Shown: positions 34,140 through 43,020 of the stretch, one piece after another
How the letters are laid out: each line of letters opens with the position of its first letter
Numbering within the stretch: position 1 is the stretch's first letter
Origin: Amycolatopsis acididurans
GTDB taxonomy: Bacteria; Actinomycetota; Actinomycetes; Mycobacteriales; Pseudonocardiaceae
Assembly: GCF_012328925.1 (NCBI RefSeq)
Contig: NZ_JAAXLS010000027.1
Coordinates: 19,513 to 83,512 of the forward strand
Length of the DNA stretch: 64,000 nt
Direction: 5' to 3'
Made by a program: the position numbers and the translations under genes
The notes under the pieces: generated by a model
Told to the model about the DNA's origin: nothing
The model's database searches: none
What the model saw: the letters and a program-made list of their open reading frames with translations, nothing else

Positions 34140-34172
34140 TGCGGTGGCCATCGCGTGACGGTGGCCACCGCA
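34140..34172 (+). terminator. Terminator after the helicase gene
   Basis: TGCGGTGGCCA (34140-34150) and TGGCCACCGCA (34162-34172) are perfect 11-bp arms with an 11-base loop, followed by GTCGTTTGC. It starts 18 bases after the helicase stop and ends just before the BioF-like gene's ribosome site. Confidence 0.85.
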
Positions 34173-34204
34173 GTCGTTTGCGGCCACCTGAGAGGATGCA
34201 GGGC

Positions 34205-35365
34205 GTGGATGGACATGAGCGGGTGTTCGACTGGCTGGACACGGAGGCGGAGAAAAGGGCCAAGGCCGGGCTGACGCGCAAGCTGCGGCCGCGGGCCGCG
34301 GCCAGCGACGAGCTGGACCTCGCCGGCAACGACTACCTCGGCCTGGCCAGGGACAAGCGTGTCGCGGGCGCCGCCGCCGCTGCCGCGCTCCGCTGGGGCG
34401 CCGGATCCACCGGCTCCCGCCTCGTCACGGGCTCCACCGAACTGCACACCGAACTCGAGCACGAGCTCGCCCGGTTCTGCGGCTTCCAGGCGGCCCTGGT
34501 CTTCTCCTCCGGGTTCACCGCGAACCTCGGCGCCGTGACCACGCTCTCGGGCGGCGAATCGGCCATCGTGACCGACAAGTACATCCACGCCTCGCTCATC
34601 GAGGGCTGCCGGCTGGCCCGCACCGACGTCGCCGCCGTCGCCCACGCCGACCCGGACGCGGTCAAGCACGCGCTCTCGACGCGCCGCAAGGACCGCGCGC
34701 TGGTGGTCACGGATTCGGTGTTCTCCGTGGACGGTGATCTCGCTCCGCTGAACCAGCTGTCCCAGGTCTGCCGCGAGCACAACGCGGCACTGCTGGTCGA
34801 CGACGCGCACGGGCTCGGTGTGCTGGGTGAGGGCGGCCGGGGCGCGCTGAACGCGGCCGGGCTCGCCGGAGAACCCGACATCGTCGCCACGGTCACGTTG
34901 TCGAAGTCGCTCGGCGCGCAGGGTGGCGCCGTGCTCGGCCCACGCAGGGTGATCAAGCATCTGGTCGAGACCGCGCGCAGCTTCATCTTCGACACCGGCC
35001 TCGCACCGGCCGCCGCGGCCGCCGCGCTGGCCGCGCTCGGCGTGCTCAAGTCCGAGCCGGACCTGCCGCAGAAGGTGCTGAACAACAGCACACGTCTCGC
35101 GGATCACTTGCGGGGCAACGGTTTCCGGGTCAGCGAACCGCAGGCGGCGGTGGTCTCGGTGCAGGCTCCCACCCCTGAGGACGCCGTCGAATGGGCCGCG
35201 CGCTGCGCGGAACAGGGTGTGCGGGTCGGCTGTTTCCGGCCGCCGTCGGTTCCGGACGGCATCTCCCGGCTGCGGCTGACGGCACGCGCCGATCTCACCG
35301 ACGGTGACATCGACACCGCCGTGAAGGTGATCAGCGAGTGCGCGCCACCCTCCGCCACATCCTGA
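34205..35365 (+). CDS. bioF: 8-amino-7-oxononanoate synthase (BioF-like)
   Basis: A 386-residue PLP-dependent alpha-oxoamine synthase that would condense pimeloyl-thioester and alanine in biotin synthesis. Conserved parts are LAGNDYLGLARDKRV, GAGSTGSRLVTGSTELHTELE, LLVDDAHGLGVLGEGG and the PLP lysine in TVTLSKSLGAQGG. No bioA/B/D genes are adjacent, so a relative such as 2-amino-3-ketobutyrate ligase cannot be excluded. GTG 34205 is preferred because AGAGG lies 9 bases before it; ATG 34196 is too close to that site. The 3' end overlaps the convergent acetyltransferase gene by 35 bases. Confidence 0.85.
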   Translation: MDGHERVFDWLDTEAEKRAKAGLTRKLRPRAAASDELDLAGNDYLGLARDKRVAGAAAAAALRWGAGSTGSRLVTGSTELHTELEHELARFCGFQAALVFSSGFTANLGAVTTLSGGESAIVTDKYIHASLIEGCRLARTDVAAVAHADPDAVKHALSTRRKDRALVVTDSVFSVDGDLAPLNQLSQVCREHNAALLVDDAHGLGVLGEGGRGALNAAGLAGEPDIVATVTLSKSLGAQGGAVLGPRRVIKHLVETARSFIFDTGLAPAAAAAALAALGVLKSEPDLPQKVLNNSTRLADHLRGNGFRVSEPQAAVVSVQAPTPEDAVEWAARCAEQGVRVGCFRPPSVPDGISRLRLTARADLTDGDIDTAVKVISECAPPSATS

Positions 35366-35756
35366 TGTGCGGGATGCCGTCCTCGTCGAACTCCTCGCCC
35401 TCGGCCACGTAACCGAACTTCGCGTAGAAACCCCGCGCGTAGGTCTGCGCGTCGAGCACGCTGTCGGCGTCGCCGATGCGCGCCAGCGCGGCGGTCATGA
35501 GCCGTGCGGCCAGCCCCTGCCCGCGTGCCTGCTTGGCCGTGACGACGCGGCCGATCCGGAAGTTACCGTCACCTTCGGCGAGCACCCGCAGGTAGGAGGC
35601 GAATCCCTCGGTCCAGAAATGCCGTGTGCTCGCCAGCAGATCACGCCCGTCCAGCTCGGGATACGGACAGTTCTGCTCGACGACGAACACATCGACCCGC
35701 AAGCGCAGGATCTCGTACAGCTGGGCTGCGGTCAGCTCGGTACCGGCGACATTCAC
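35331..35756 (-). CDS. ElaA-like GNAT acetyltransferase
   Basis: A 141-residue N-acetyltransferase of the ElaA group. LYEILRLRVDVFVVEQNCPYPELDGRD is the ElaA signature, followed by the acetyl-CoA loop RVVTAKQARGQGLAARLMTAAL (R/QxxGxG/A) and the closing strand region FYAKFGYVAEGEEFDEDGIPHIRM. The substrate is unknown. GTG 35756 is the start. It overlaps the end of the BioF-like gene, and its upstream neighbour on the same strand is the protease gene 9 bases away. Confidence 0.9.
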   Translation of the reverse strand: MNVAGTELTAAQLYEILRLRVDVFVVEQNCPYPELDGRDLLASTRHFWTEGFASYLRVLAEGDGNFRIGRVVTAKQARGQGLAARLMTAALARIGDADSVLDAQTYARGFYAKFGYVAEGEEFDEDGIPHIRMWRRVARTR

Positions 35757-35765
35757 CGGACCTGC

Positions 35766-36590
35766 CTACCAGAGCAGCGACCGGCCCCGTGACTGCGCCT
35801 TGATGTCGTCGGCGTAGGTGGACACCCGCGCGTACACGCCGGGCTTGCCGGCCCTGGCGCATCCATCGCCCCAGGACACGATGCCGATCAGGGTGTCCCC
35901 GACGACCAGCGGGCCGCCGGAGTCGCCCTGGCAGGCGTCGACGCCGCCGTCCGGGTAGCCCGCGCACACCATGCTCTTCGCGTCGTAGTTGCTGTACGAC
36001 GACGAGCACGAGGCGTCACCGATCACCGGCACGACGGCGCTGCGCAGGTACTGCGAGCGGGCGCCGCCGTCGGCGGTGCGCCCCCAACCGACCACGGTCG
36101 CGTTGGTGCCCTCGTTGTACATCGACTTGTCGGACGCGTCGGGCAGTTTCGCCGGCTGGTACGGAAGATCACGGTCCAGGGTGAGCACGGCGACGTCGTC
36201 ACCCTTGCCGGGATCGGAGAACCCGGGCTCGACCCAGACATTGGTGACCCTGGAGACGATGCCGTCGTTGTCGCGCTTGTCCTGCCTGCCCGCGACGACA
36301 CGCATGTCGTCCCGGCTGACCGCGGAGGCGCAGTGCGCGGCCGTGGCCACCGAGGACCGGCCGACCAGCACGCCGCCGCAGAACTGGTTGTCGCGACTGT
36401 CGGTCAGGTACACCGCGTACGGGTAGTCCTTTATGGAAGCCTCGTTGCCGCCGACGATGCGCGGCTCGACCTGTGGCGAGGGGGACCCGGACGTCGCCGC
36501 GAACGCGGCGATCGGCAGCGACACGGCAACGGCCGCCGCGCCGGCGAGCGCGAAGCGGAACTTCCGATCGCGTTTCGCATGCTTGGGCAT
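35766..36590 (-). CDS. Secreted trypsin-like serine protease (S1A)
   Basis: A 274-residue exported chymotrypsin-fold protease. A signal peptide (KFRFALAGAAAVAVSLPIAAFAA) follows a basic N-terminus; a short propeptide ends before the mature start IVGGNEASIKDYPY. The triad is complete: TAAHC (His), DDVAVLTLD (Asp) and ACQGDSGGPLV (Ser). The Asp six residues before the Ser (GVDACQGDSGG) predicts trypsin-like Arg/Lys specificity. Six Cys allow three disulfides. ATG 36590 has GAGGGGGT before it and starts the signal peptide. Confidence 0.93.
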   Translation of the reverse strand: MPKHAKRDRKFRFALAGAAAVAVSLPIAAFAATSGSPSPQVEPRIVGGNEASIKDYPYAVYLTDSRDNQFCGGVLVGRSSVATAAHCASAVSRDDMRVVAGRQDKRDNDGIVSRVTNVWVEPGFSDPGKGDDVAVLTLDRDLPYQPAKLPDASDKSMYNEGTNATVVGWGRTADGGARSQYLRSAVVPVIGDASCSSSYSNYDAKSMVCAGYPDGGVDACQGDSGGPLVVGDTLIGIVSWGDGCARAGKPGVYARVSTYADDIKAQSRGRSLLW

Positions 36591-36704
36591 AGCTGTACCC
36601 CCTCTAGGTCGGACCGCAGACACAGTAGTTCACTCACCCGCTGATGCGATGTCGCTGGATTGGGTGGTCTGTGGTCCACAAAGCTCTCTGCCAAGCTGAA
36701 CGTT

Positions 36705-37538
36705 GTGCGATTCTCCAGGTTTGCGATCGTTTTGACCGCTTTGGCGCTCGGCGCCTGCGCGGCCCCGAAACAACCGCAACCTGCGACGGTCACGCCGCCG
36801 GAGTCCCCGGTGTCCAGCGCACCGCCGACGAGCACGCAGGCTCCCGCCTGGCAGGTCGGCGCGCATCCGCTGCCGCTGCGCCCGGACGGCTACGGCGTCA
36901 TCGAGCCGACGCCGGACGCGCTGCGCGACCGGAACCTGCCCACCGCCGACATCCTGCCGCCACCCGCGAACGGCCAGTACGCGGCGACCGTCAACGGCGT
37001 CCCCGCCGATGTGCTGGCCCGCAGCACGTGGCAGGCCGCCTGCCCGGTCAAGGTAAGCGATCTGCGTTACCTCACCATGTCGTTCTGGGGGTTCGACGGC
37101 AAGGCGCACACCGGCGAGATGCTGGTCGACGCCTCCGTCGCGCAGAACGTGACGGCGGTGTTCGGCAAGCTGTTCGCGGCGCGGTTCCCGATCGAGGAGA
37201 TGCGGGTCACCGCACCGGCCGAACTGGATGCGCATCCGACCGGCGACGGCAACAACACCAGCGCGTTCGTGTGCCGCCCGGCCCGCGGCCAGACCAGCTG
37301 GTCGGCGCACGCCTACGGGCTGGCCGTCGACCTCGACCCGTTCTGCAACCCCTACACCAAGGGCGATCTGGTGCTTCCGGAGCTGGCCAGCGCCTACGTC
37401 GACCGGACGTGGAAACGGCGGGGGATGGTGCTCGCGGGGGACGCGACCGTGCGGGACTTCGCGGCGATCGGCTGGAGCTGGGGCGGATCGTGGAGCAGCC
37501 CGACCGACCGGATGCATTTCACGGCGACAGGCGGGTAG
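36705..37538 (+). CDS. M15-family peptidase-like lipoprotein
   Basis: A 277-residue cell-envelope protein. The N-terminus is a lipoprotein signal: MRFSRFAIVLTALALGAC, with lipobox LGAC, then a Pro/Thr/Ser linker. The C-terminal domain is M15-like (VanY/D-Ala-D-Ala carboxypeptidase-related): TSWSAHAYGLAVDLDPFCNPY holds the zinc-binding H-x6-D, and SSPTDRMHF the last His. It would cut cell-wall peptides. GTG 36705 begins directly at the signal; longer in-frame starts lack one. It lies divergent from the protease gene and 34 bases before mtr. Confidence 0.87.
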   Translation: MRFSRFAIVLTALALGACAAPKQPQPATVTPPESPVSSAPPTSTQAPAWQVGAHPLPLRPDGYGVIEPTPDALRDRNLPTADILPPPANGQYAATVNGVPADVLARSTWQAACPVKVSDLRYLTMSFWGFDGKAHTGEMLVDASVAQNVTAVFGKLFAARFPIEEMRVTAPAELDAHPTGDGNNTSAFVCRPARGQTSWSAHAYGLAVDLDPFCNPYTKGDLVLPELASAYVDRTWKRRGMVLAGDATVRDFAAIGWSWGGSWSSPTDRMHFTATGG

Positions 37539-37572
37539 GAACAATGCGAGTGACTGGAAGGTTGAGCAAGTC

Positions 37573-38952
37573 GTGCCTCATTACGACCTGGTGATCGTCG
37601 GAACCGGTTCGGGGAACTCGATCCTCGACCCGCGTTTCGCCGACTGGAAGACCGCGATCGTGGAAAAGGGCGTGTTCGGCGGGACATGCCTCAACGTCGG
37701 CTGCATTCCGACGAAGATGTTCGTGCACACCGCGGACCTCGCCGCGACACCGTCGGTCAGCAGCCGGTTCGGGGTCGACGAAGAGCTGCTCAACGTGCGA
37801 TGGCGGGACGTGCGCGACCGGATCTTCGGCCGGATCGACCCGATCGCCCAGGGCGGCCGCGAGTACCGAATGACCCACGAGGACAACGCGAACGTCACCG
37901 TGTACCAGGGCGAAGGCCGGTTCACCGGGCACAAGGAGCTGACGGTCACACTGGCCGAGGGCAGCGAGACCATCACCGCGGACAGGTTCGTGCTCGCCGC
38001 CGGCGCGCGGCCTGTGATTCCGGACATCGACGGGCTTGACCAGGTGGGCTACCACACGTCGGACACCGTCATGCGGCTCGACGAGCTGCCCTCGCGGCTG
38101 GTGATCGTCGGCAGCGGGTTCATCGCCGCGGAGTTCGCGCACGTGTTCCGCTCCTTCGGCGTCGAGGTCACGATCATCGCGCGCTCGGGCGCGCTGCTGC
38201 GCTCGGAGGACGAGGACGTCAGCGCTCGCTTCACCGAGCTCGCGGGAGAGCGGTTCGACGTCCGGCTCAACCGCAAGGAGATCACGGTGCGGCGCGCCGG
38301 CTCCGGGATCGAACTGGAACTGGACGGCCACGAGATCGTCGCCGGCGACCAGCTGCTGATCGCGACGGGCCGCCGCCCCAACTCCGACCTGCTCGACGTC
38401 GCGGCCACCGGCGTATCCACTATGGACAGTGGGCACGTGATCGTCGACGCCTACCAGCGTACTTCCGTCGAGGGCGTGTACGCGCTGGGCGACCTGTCCT
38501 CGCCGTACGAGCTCAAGCACGTCGCCAACCACGAATCCCGTGTGGTGCAGCACAATCTGCTGCATCCGGACGAGCAGATCCAGGCCGATCACCGGTTCAT
38601 CCCGCACGCGGTGTTCACCTCGCCGCAGATCGCGTCGGTCGGGATGACCGAAGCACAGGCGCGGCAGCGCGGCGTGAAGTACGTGACGTCCAAACAGGAC
38701 TATGCCGGGATCGCCTTCGGCTGGGCGATGGAGGACACGACCGGGTTCGCGAAGCTGCTCGCCGACCCGGACACCGGGCAGCTGCTGGGCGCGCACATCA
38801 TCGGCCCGCAGGCCTCGACCGTGATCCAGCCGCTGATCCAGGCGATGAGCTTCGGTCTCGACGCGCGGTCCATGGCTCGCGGGCAGTACTGGATCCACCC
38901 GGCCATGCCGGAACTGATCGAGAACGCGCTGCTCAGCCTGCCCTTGAGCTAG
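37573..38952 (+). CDS. mtr: Mycothione reductase
   Basis: A 459-residue flavoprotein that reduces mycothiol disulfide with NADPH, the actinobacterial equivalent of glutathione reductase. HYDLVIVGTGSGNSILDPRF is the mycothione-reductase N-terminus, followed by the redox pair in GGTCLNVGCIPTKMF, the NADPH-binding LVIVGSGFIAAEFAHVF, VYALGDLSSPYELKHVANHE and the catalytic H-x4-E near the C-terminus (YWIHPAMPELIENAL). Length is normal. GTG 37573 starts it. It ends with a 4-base overlap with a convergent MFS gene. Confidence 0.96.
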   Translation: MPHYDLVIVGTGSGNSILDPRFADWKTAIVEKGVFGGTCLNVGCIPTKMFVHTADLAATPSVSSRFGVDEELLNVRWRDVRDRIFGRIDPIAQGGREYRMTHEDNANVTVYQGEGRFTGHKELTVTLAEGSETITADRFVLAAGARPVIPDIDGLDQVGYHTSDTVMRLDELPSRLVIVGSGFIAAEFAHVFRSFGVEVTIIARSGALLRSEDEDVSARFTELAGERFDVRLNRKEITVRRAGSGIELELDGHEIVAGDQLLIATGRRPNSDLLDVAATGVSTMDSGHVIVDAYQRTSVEGVYALGDLSSPYELKHVANHESRVVQHNLLHPDEQIQADHRFIPHAVFTSPQIASVGMTEAQARQRGVKYVTSKQDYAGIAFGWAMEDTTGFAKLLADPDTGQLLGAHIIGPQASTVIQPLIQAMSFGLDARSMARGQYWIHPAMPELIENALLSLPLS

Positions 38953-40169
38953 ACGTAACGGGGGCGGCCTGCGAGGAAACCGAAGACCATCTGGCAGGCC
39001 ACGACGGCGAGCAGGATCGCGAACGGGACCGTCCACGCGCCCGTCAGATCGTGCAGCAGTCCGAACAGGAACGGGCCCGCCGCGGCCAGCAGGTACCCGA
39101 AGCCCTGCGCCATCCCGGACAGCCGCGCGGTGTCGCCGCCGGTGCGGGCCCGCAGTGTGATGGTGGTCAGCGCGAGGGAGAACACACTCATCCCGATCCC
39201 GATCAGGATCGACCACAGCAGCGGCGCGGCGCTGGGCGCGATCATCACGCCGAGCACGCCGGTGAAGCCGAAAGCGCCCAGGCCGACGATCCACCAGCTC
39301 TGGTTCCCGCTGCGCGCGGCCAGCGGCGGCACGAGCAGGCTCACCGGCAGCCCGAGCAGCGACACCAGCCCGAGCAGCAGCCCCGCGTCCGTCCGGCTCA
39401 CGCCCGCGTCCATCAGCACCTGCGGCAGCCAGCCCATCACGACGTAGGCCAGGAACGCCTGCATCCCGAAGAACAGTGTCACGATCCACGCCAGCCGGTT
39501 GCGCAGCAGCGACCGGCCGCCCTCCTGCGGTGAGCCGGGCCCGGTCATCGGAGCCTGCCGGGTGCGCGCGAAGACCAGCCACGCGACCAGCGCGATCCCG
39601 GACAGCACCGCCCAGCTGCCGAGCCCCGGCCGCCATCCGCCGAACGCACCGTCCAACGGGGGCGTCACCGCCGAACCCGCCGCTCCCCCGGCCTGCAGCG
39701 CACCGGTGTAGAGCCCGGTCATCAGGCCGACCCGGCTGCTGAACGACTCCTTCACCACGACCGGGATGAGCACGTTGGCGAGCGCGATCCCGGCGGTCGC
39801 GACGAGCGTGCCGCCGAGCACGATGAGCTGGCCGTCCAGCACCCGCAGCACCAGCCCCGCGGTCAGCACCACCAGCGCGCACGCCACCGAGGCGGCGATG
39901 CCGATCCGCTTGGCGATCCAGGGCGCCGTCGACCCCGCGGCCGCGAAACAGAGCCCCGGCACGGTGGTCAGCGCACCCGCCCAGGTCGCGGTCGCCCCCA
40001 GCGACTCGCGCATCTCGTCCAGCACGGACCCGACCGAGGTCACCGCGGGGCGCAGGTTGAGCGCGGCCAGGATGACGGCGAAACCGAGGAGACCGGTCCC
40101 GACGAGCACCTTCGTGCCGGCGTTGTGTTTCACGGGCGTTTCAACCACATCCGCTACTATGACAGACAT
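38949..40169 (-). CDS. CynX/NimT-family MFS transporter
   Basis: A 406-residue 12-helix transporter of the CynX/NimT group (cyanate, nitroimidazole and related export or uptake). Typical parts are FAVILAALNLRPAVTSVGSVL in helix 1 and loops with GLMTGLYTGALQAGGAAGS and LLGLVSLLGLPVSLLVPPLAARS. The substrate is not known. It is divergent from a GntR-type regulator across a 27-base gap, which therefore carries both control sites. Start ATG 40169. Confidence 0.88.
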   Translation of the reverse strand: MSVIVADVVETPVKHNAGTKVLVGTGLLGFAVILAALNLRPAVTSVGSVLDEMRESLGATATWAGALTTVPGLCFAAAGSTAPWIAKRIGIAASVACALVVLTAGLVLRVLDGQLIVLGGTLVATAGIALANVLIPVVVKESFSSRVGLMTGLYTGALQAGGAAGSAVTPPLDGAFGGWRPGLGSWAVLSGIALVAWLVFARTRQAPMTGPGSPQEGGRSLLRNRLAWIVTLFFGMQAFLAYVVMGWLPQVLMDAGVSRTDAGLLLGLVSLLGLPVSLLVPPLAARSGNQSWWIVGLGAFGFTGVLGVMIAPSAAPLLWSILIGIGMSVFSLALTTITLRARTGGDTARLSGMAQGFGYLLAAAGPFLFGLLHDLTGAWTVPFAILLAVVACQMVFGFLAGRPRYV

Positions 40170-40175
40170 CGGATG
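40167..40175. promoter_or_regulatory. Possible GntR operator half-palindrome
   Basis: CATCGGATG (CATC-N-GATG) lies at the MFS start codon in the divergent gap. It is short and unlike the best known FadR-type sites, so it is only a candidate. Confidence 0.35.
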
Positions 40176-40196
40176 ATTGGGTGAAGGGATTATTCG

Positions 40197-40892
40197 GTGC
40201 CGTTAGCCACGACACGTCGCACCGGTCTCGTGGACCAGGTGATCGGCCAGCTCCGCGCCGCCATCAGCGATGGCGAATGGCCGGTCGGCCAGCGGATCCC
40301 GACCGAGGCCGCGCTCGCCGAAACGCTCGGCGTGAGCCGCAATACCGTGCGCGAAGCGGTGCGCGCGCTGGCGCACGGCGGACTTCTGGAGGTCCGTCAG
40401 GGCGACGGCACCTACGTGCGGGCGACCAGCGAAGTCTCCGGCGCGATCCGCCGGCTGTGCGGTTCCGAACTGCGCGACATCCTGCAGGTGCGGCGGGGAC
40501 TCGAGGTCGAGGGCGCCCGTCTGGCCGCCGCGGCCCGCACCGAAGAGGACCTGCGACAGCTCACCGAACTGCTCGCGGCCCGGCAACGGGCACAGGAAGC
40601 GCGCGAGTTCGACGATTTCGTGCGCGCGGACACGGAGTTCCATCTCGCCGTCGTCCAAAGTGGACACAATGAGCTGTTGACCGAGCTGTACCGGGGCATC
40701 ACCGAAGCGGTGATCGCGAGCGTTGCCGCCACCTCACACGACCACCTCACCGAGCAGGTGCACATCGGACACGACGGCCTGCTCGCGGCGATCGCCGGCC
40801 GCGACCCCGGCCGGGCGGCGGCCGAGGCGGGCGGCTTCCTGGATCAGCTGCTGGTCAGGGAAGAGTCAGAATCTCCGCGCCCGACTCCGTGA
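40197..40892 (+). CDS. GntR-family regulator (FadR subfamily)
   Basis: A 231-residue regulator. The winged helix is at the N-terminus: GQRIPTEAALAETLGVSRNTVREAVRALAHGGLLEVRQGDGTYV. The C-terminal FCD domain has the metal/ligand pattern DFVRADTEFHLAVVQSGHNELLTEL and EQVHIGHDGLLAAIAGRD, including the three His expected of FCD metal sites. It probably controls the divergent CynX-type transporter. GTG 40197 is used. The end overlaps the convergent map gene by 38 bases. Confidence 0.93.
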   Translation: MPLATTRRTGLVDQVIGQLRAAISDGEWPVGQRIPTEAALAETLGVSRNTVREAVRALAHGGLLEVRQGDGTYVRATSEVSGAIRRLCGSELRDILQVRRGLEVEGARLAAAARTEEDLRQLTELLAARQRAQEAREFDDFVRADTEFHLAVVQSGHNELLTELYRGITEAVIASVAATSHDHLTEQVHIGHDGLLAAIAGRDPGRAAAEAGGFLDQLLVREESESPRPTP

Positions 40893-41712
40893 CGACGATC
40901 GTGTGCTCGAACTGGGCGGTCCACTTCTTGTCCTTCGTGGTGACCGTCCAGTCGTCGTCCCAGATGTCGTAGTCGATCGTGCCGAGCGTGATCATCGGCT
41001 CGATCGTGAACGTCATGTTCTGCTCGATCACCGTGTCGACCGAGGGCTCCTCGTAGTGCAGCACGGTCGGCGCGGTGTGGAACGCGGGACCGACGCCGTG
41101 GCCGGTGAAGTCGCGCACCACGCCGTAGCCGAAACGCTTCGCGTACGACTCGATCACGCGCCCGATCACGTTGAGCTGACGCCCCGGCCGCACCGCCTTG
41201 ATCGCGCGCATCGTGGCCTCGTGCGTGCGCTCGACGAGCAGCCGCACCTCCTCGGACACGTCACCGGCGAGGAACGTCGCGTTCGTGTCCCCGTGCACGC
41301 CGCCGATGTAGGCCGTCACGTCGATGTTGCAGATGTCGCCGTCCTCGATCACCGTCGAGTCCGGGATGCCGTGGCAGATCACCTCGTTGAGCGAGGTGCA
41401 GCAGGACTTCGGGAAGTGCCGGTAGCCCAGCGTCGACGGGTAGGCCTTGTGGTCGAGCAGGAACTCGTGCACGACCTTGTCGACGTCGTCGGTGGTGTTG
41501 CCGGGTTTGACGGCCTTACCGCCCTCTTCCAGCGCCTGCGCCGCGATCTTGCTCGCGATCCGCATCGCCTCGATGACCTCGGGCGTGCGCACCCCGTTGC
41601 CCTTGTCGCGCTTGGGCGCCGGCTTGTCCACGTACTCGGGGCGCGGAATGCTGACGGGAACCTGGCGGCGTGGCGTCTGAACGCCGGGCTTCAACGGGGC
41701 ACGAACTGGCAT
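40855..41712 (-). CDS. map: Methionine aminopeptidase, type I
   Basis: A 285-residue metalloenzyme that removes initiator Met. The N-terminal extension (about 40 residues with PxxxP SH3-like motifs) is typical of the mycobacterial MapB form. Metal ligands are visible in NIDVTAYIGGVHGDTNATF (two Asp), FTGHGVGPAFHTAP (His), MTFTIEPMI (Glu) and QFEHTIVVTE (Glu). The family position in the mtr-map-ispG region matches mycobacteria as I recall. Its 3' end overlaps the GntR gene. Confidence 0.96.
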   Translation of the reverse strand: MPVRAPLKPGVQTPRRQVPVSIPRPEYVDKPAPKRDKGNGVRTPEVIEAMRIASKIAAQALEEGGKAVKPGNTTDDVDKVVHEFLLDHKAYPSTLGYRHFPKSCCTSLNEVICHGIPDSTVIEDGDICNIDVTAYIGGVHGDTNATFLAGDVSEEVRLLVERTHEATMRAIKAVRPGRQLNVIGRVIESYAKRFGYGVVRDFTGHGVGPAFHTAPTVLHYEEPSVDTVIEQNMTFTIEPMITLGTIDYDIWDDDWTVTTKDKKWTAQFEHTIVVTESGAEILTLP

Positions 41713-41740
41713 ACCTCCAGCCTACGACCTGTTCGTGAAC

Positions 41741-42595
41741 TCAGAACAACACCGTCGCGTAGCGGCCTACCTGGCGGAATCCGATTCGCCGGTAGGCGGC
41801 CAGCGCGGGCGCGTTGAACGAGTTGACGTACAGGCTCGCGGTGCGGCCCATGCCGTTGACGAGATGGCTGACCACGGCGGCGGTGCCCGCGGCACCGAGC
41901 CCGCGGCCGCGCCGGTCGGGATGCACCCACACGCCCTGGATCTGGCCGACACCGCGTGACAGGGCCCCGATCTCGGCCTTGAACACGACCTCGCCGTTCT
42001 CGAACCGGGCGAACGCGCGGTTGCCGGAGATCAGCTCGGCGACCCGGGCGCGATAGCTCGAGCCGCCGTCCCCCGCCCTGGGGTCGGCGCCGACCTCCTC
42101 GATGAACATCGCGATCGCGGCGGGCAGGTACCGCTCCAGCTCGTCGAGCCGGACGGCCCGCACCAGCGGATCCGGTTTCACCTCGGGCTGGGCCTCCATC
42201 GCCATCAGCGGCTGGTCGTCACGCACCTCGCGCGCCGGGCCCCATTCGCCGGACAGTTCGTCCCACAGGCCCAGAACCTGGTCCGCCGGGCCGACCAGTG
42301 ACGAGCAGGTGCGCTGTTTGCGCAAGGCGCGGTCGGCGAACGAGCGCAGCGCCGTGGCGTTGCCGCGCAGCGGGATCAGGTTCGGACCCGAGAAGCACAG
42401 CCCCGGCAGCCGCCCGGAGCGGGATCCGCGGTAGTCGGCGGCCCACAGTTCGCCACCGAGCCGCCAGGGGTCGAGACCAGCGACCTCGACCCTGGCGCTG
42501 ACCATGCAGCTCGCCACCGGATCGGCTTCGAGTACGGCACGAACCGCGGGGTAATCCCGATCACCGAGCAGCCGTGCACCGGCAAGCCGCAACAC
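41741..42595 (-). CDS. GNAT acetyltransferase with N-terminal DUF4081-like domain
   Basis: A 284-residue two-domain protein. The N-terminal half (VLRLAGARLLGDRDYPAVRAVLEADPVASCMV) is the conserved actinobacterial region that precedes a C-terminal GNAT domain with QGVWVHPDRRGRGLGAAGTAAVVSHLV (acetyl-CoA loop) and SLYVNSFNAPALAAYRRIGF. This is the Rv2867c type, normally beside ispG. GTG 42595 is chosen because homologues begin at this point; a longer in-frame start exists. Substrate unknown. Confidence 0.85.
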   Translation of the reverse strand: MLRLAGARLLGDRDYPAVRAVLEADPVASCMVSARVEVAGLDPWRLGGELWAADYRGSRSGRLPGLCFSGPNLIPLRGNATALRSFADRALRKQRTCSSLVGPADQVLGLWDELSGEWGPAREVRDDQPLMAMEAQPEVKPDPLVRAVRLDELERYLPAAIAMFIEEVGADPRAGDGGSSYRARVAELISGNRAFARFENGEVVFKAEIGALSRGVGQIQGVWVHPDRRGRGLGAAGTAAVVSHLVNGMGRTASLYVNSFNAPALAAYRRIGFRQVGRYATVLF

Positions 42596-42642
42596 ATCTT
42601 CCAGATTGCCAGATAATGCCCGGGAAAGGAAAACGGCTCGCG

Positions 42643-43020
42643 CTAGGGAGCACCCCGGTAGGTACCGAAGGTCCACAGGTTGCCTTCGAGGTCACGGGCT
42701 GTGAACGTGTGCGAGCCGTAGTCGGTGTCGTGCAGGTCCTCGGAGATGTCGACACCGGCGGCCCGGACCCGTTCGTACACCGCGTCCACCTCGTCACTGA
42801 CCACGCAGAGCGAGACCGTGCCCGAGGTCAGCTTGCAGTGTTTGGTGCTGCCGAGCATCACGCCGCCGCCTTCGGGCCAGCGCAACTCGGCGTGCACGAT
42901 GTCGCCGTCGACGTCGGGCACGGTCAGCGTCTCGCGGAAGCCGAACACGTCGGAGATCAGCCGGATCGCGGCCTTGGCGTCGTCGTAGTGCAGTGCGGGC
43001 CAGACGGTTTTCTCGTTCAT
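42643..43020 (-). CDS. VOC-family (glyoxalase/bleomycin-resistance fold) protein
   Basis: A 125-residue single VOC domain. WPALHYDDAKAAIRLISDVFGF is the first beta-alpha-beta unit and VYERVRAAGVDISEDLHDTDYGSHTFTARDLEGNLWTFG the second, the latter with the usual D-x-x-GN-x-W/F end. A metal-dependent lyase, dioxygenase or binding role is possible. ATG 43020 overlaps the stop of the upstream AraC-type gene (ATGA), so they are co-translated. Confidence 0.87.
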   Translation of the reverse strand: MNEKTVWPALHYDDAKAAIRLISDVFGFRETLTVPDVDGDIVHAELRWPEGGGVMLGSTKHCKLTSGTVSLCVVSDEVDAVYERVRAAGVDISEDLHDTDYGSHTFTARDLEGNLWTFGTYRGAP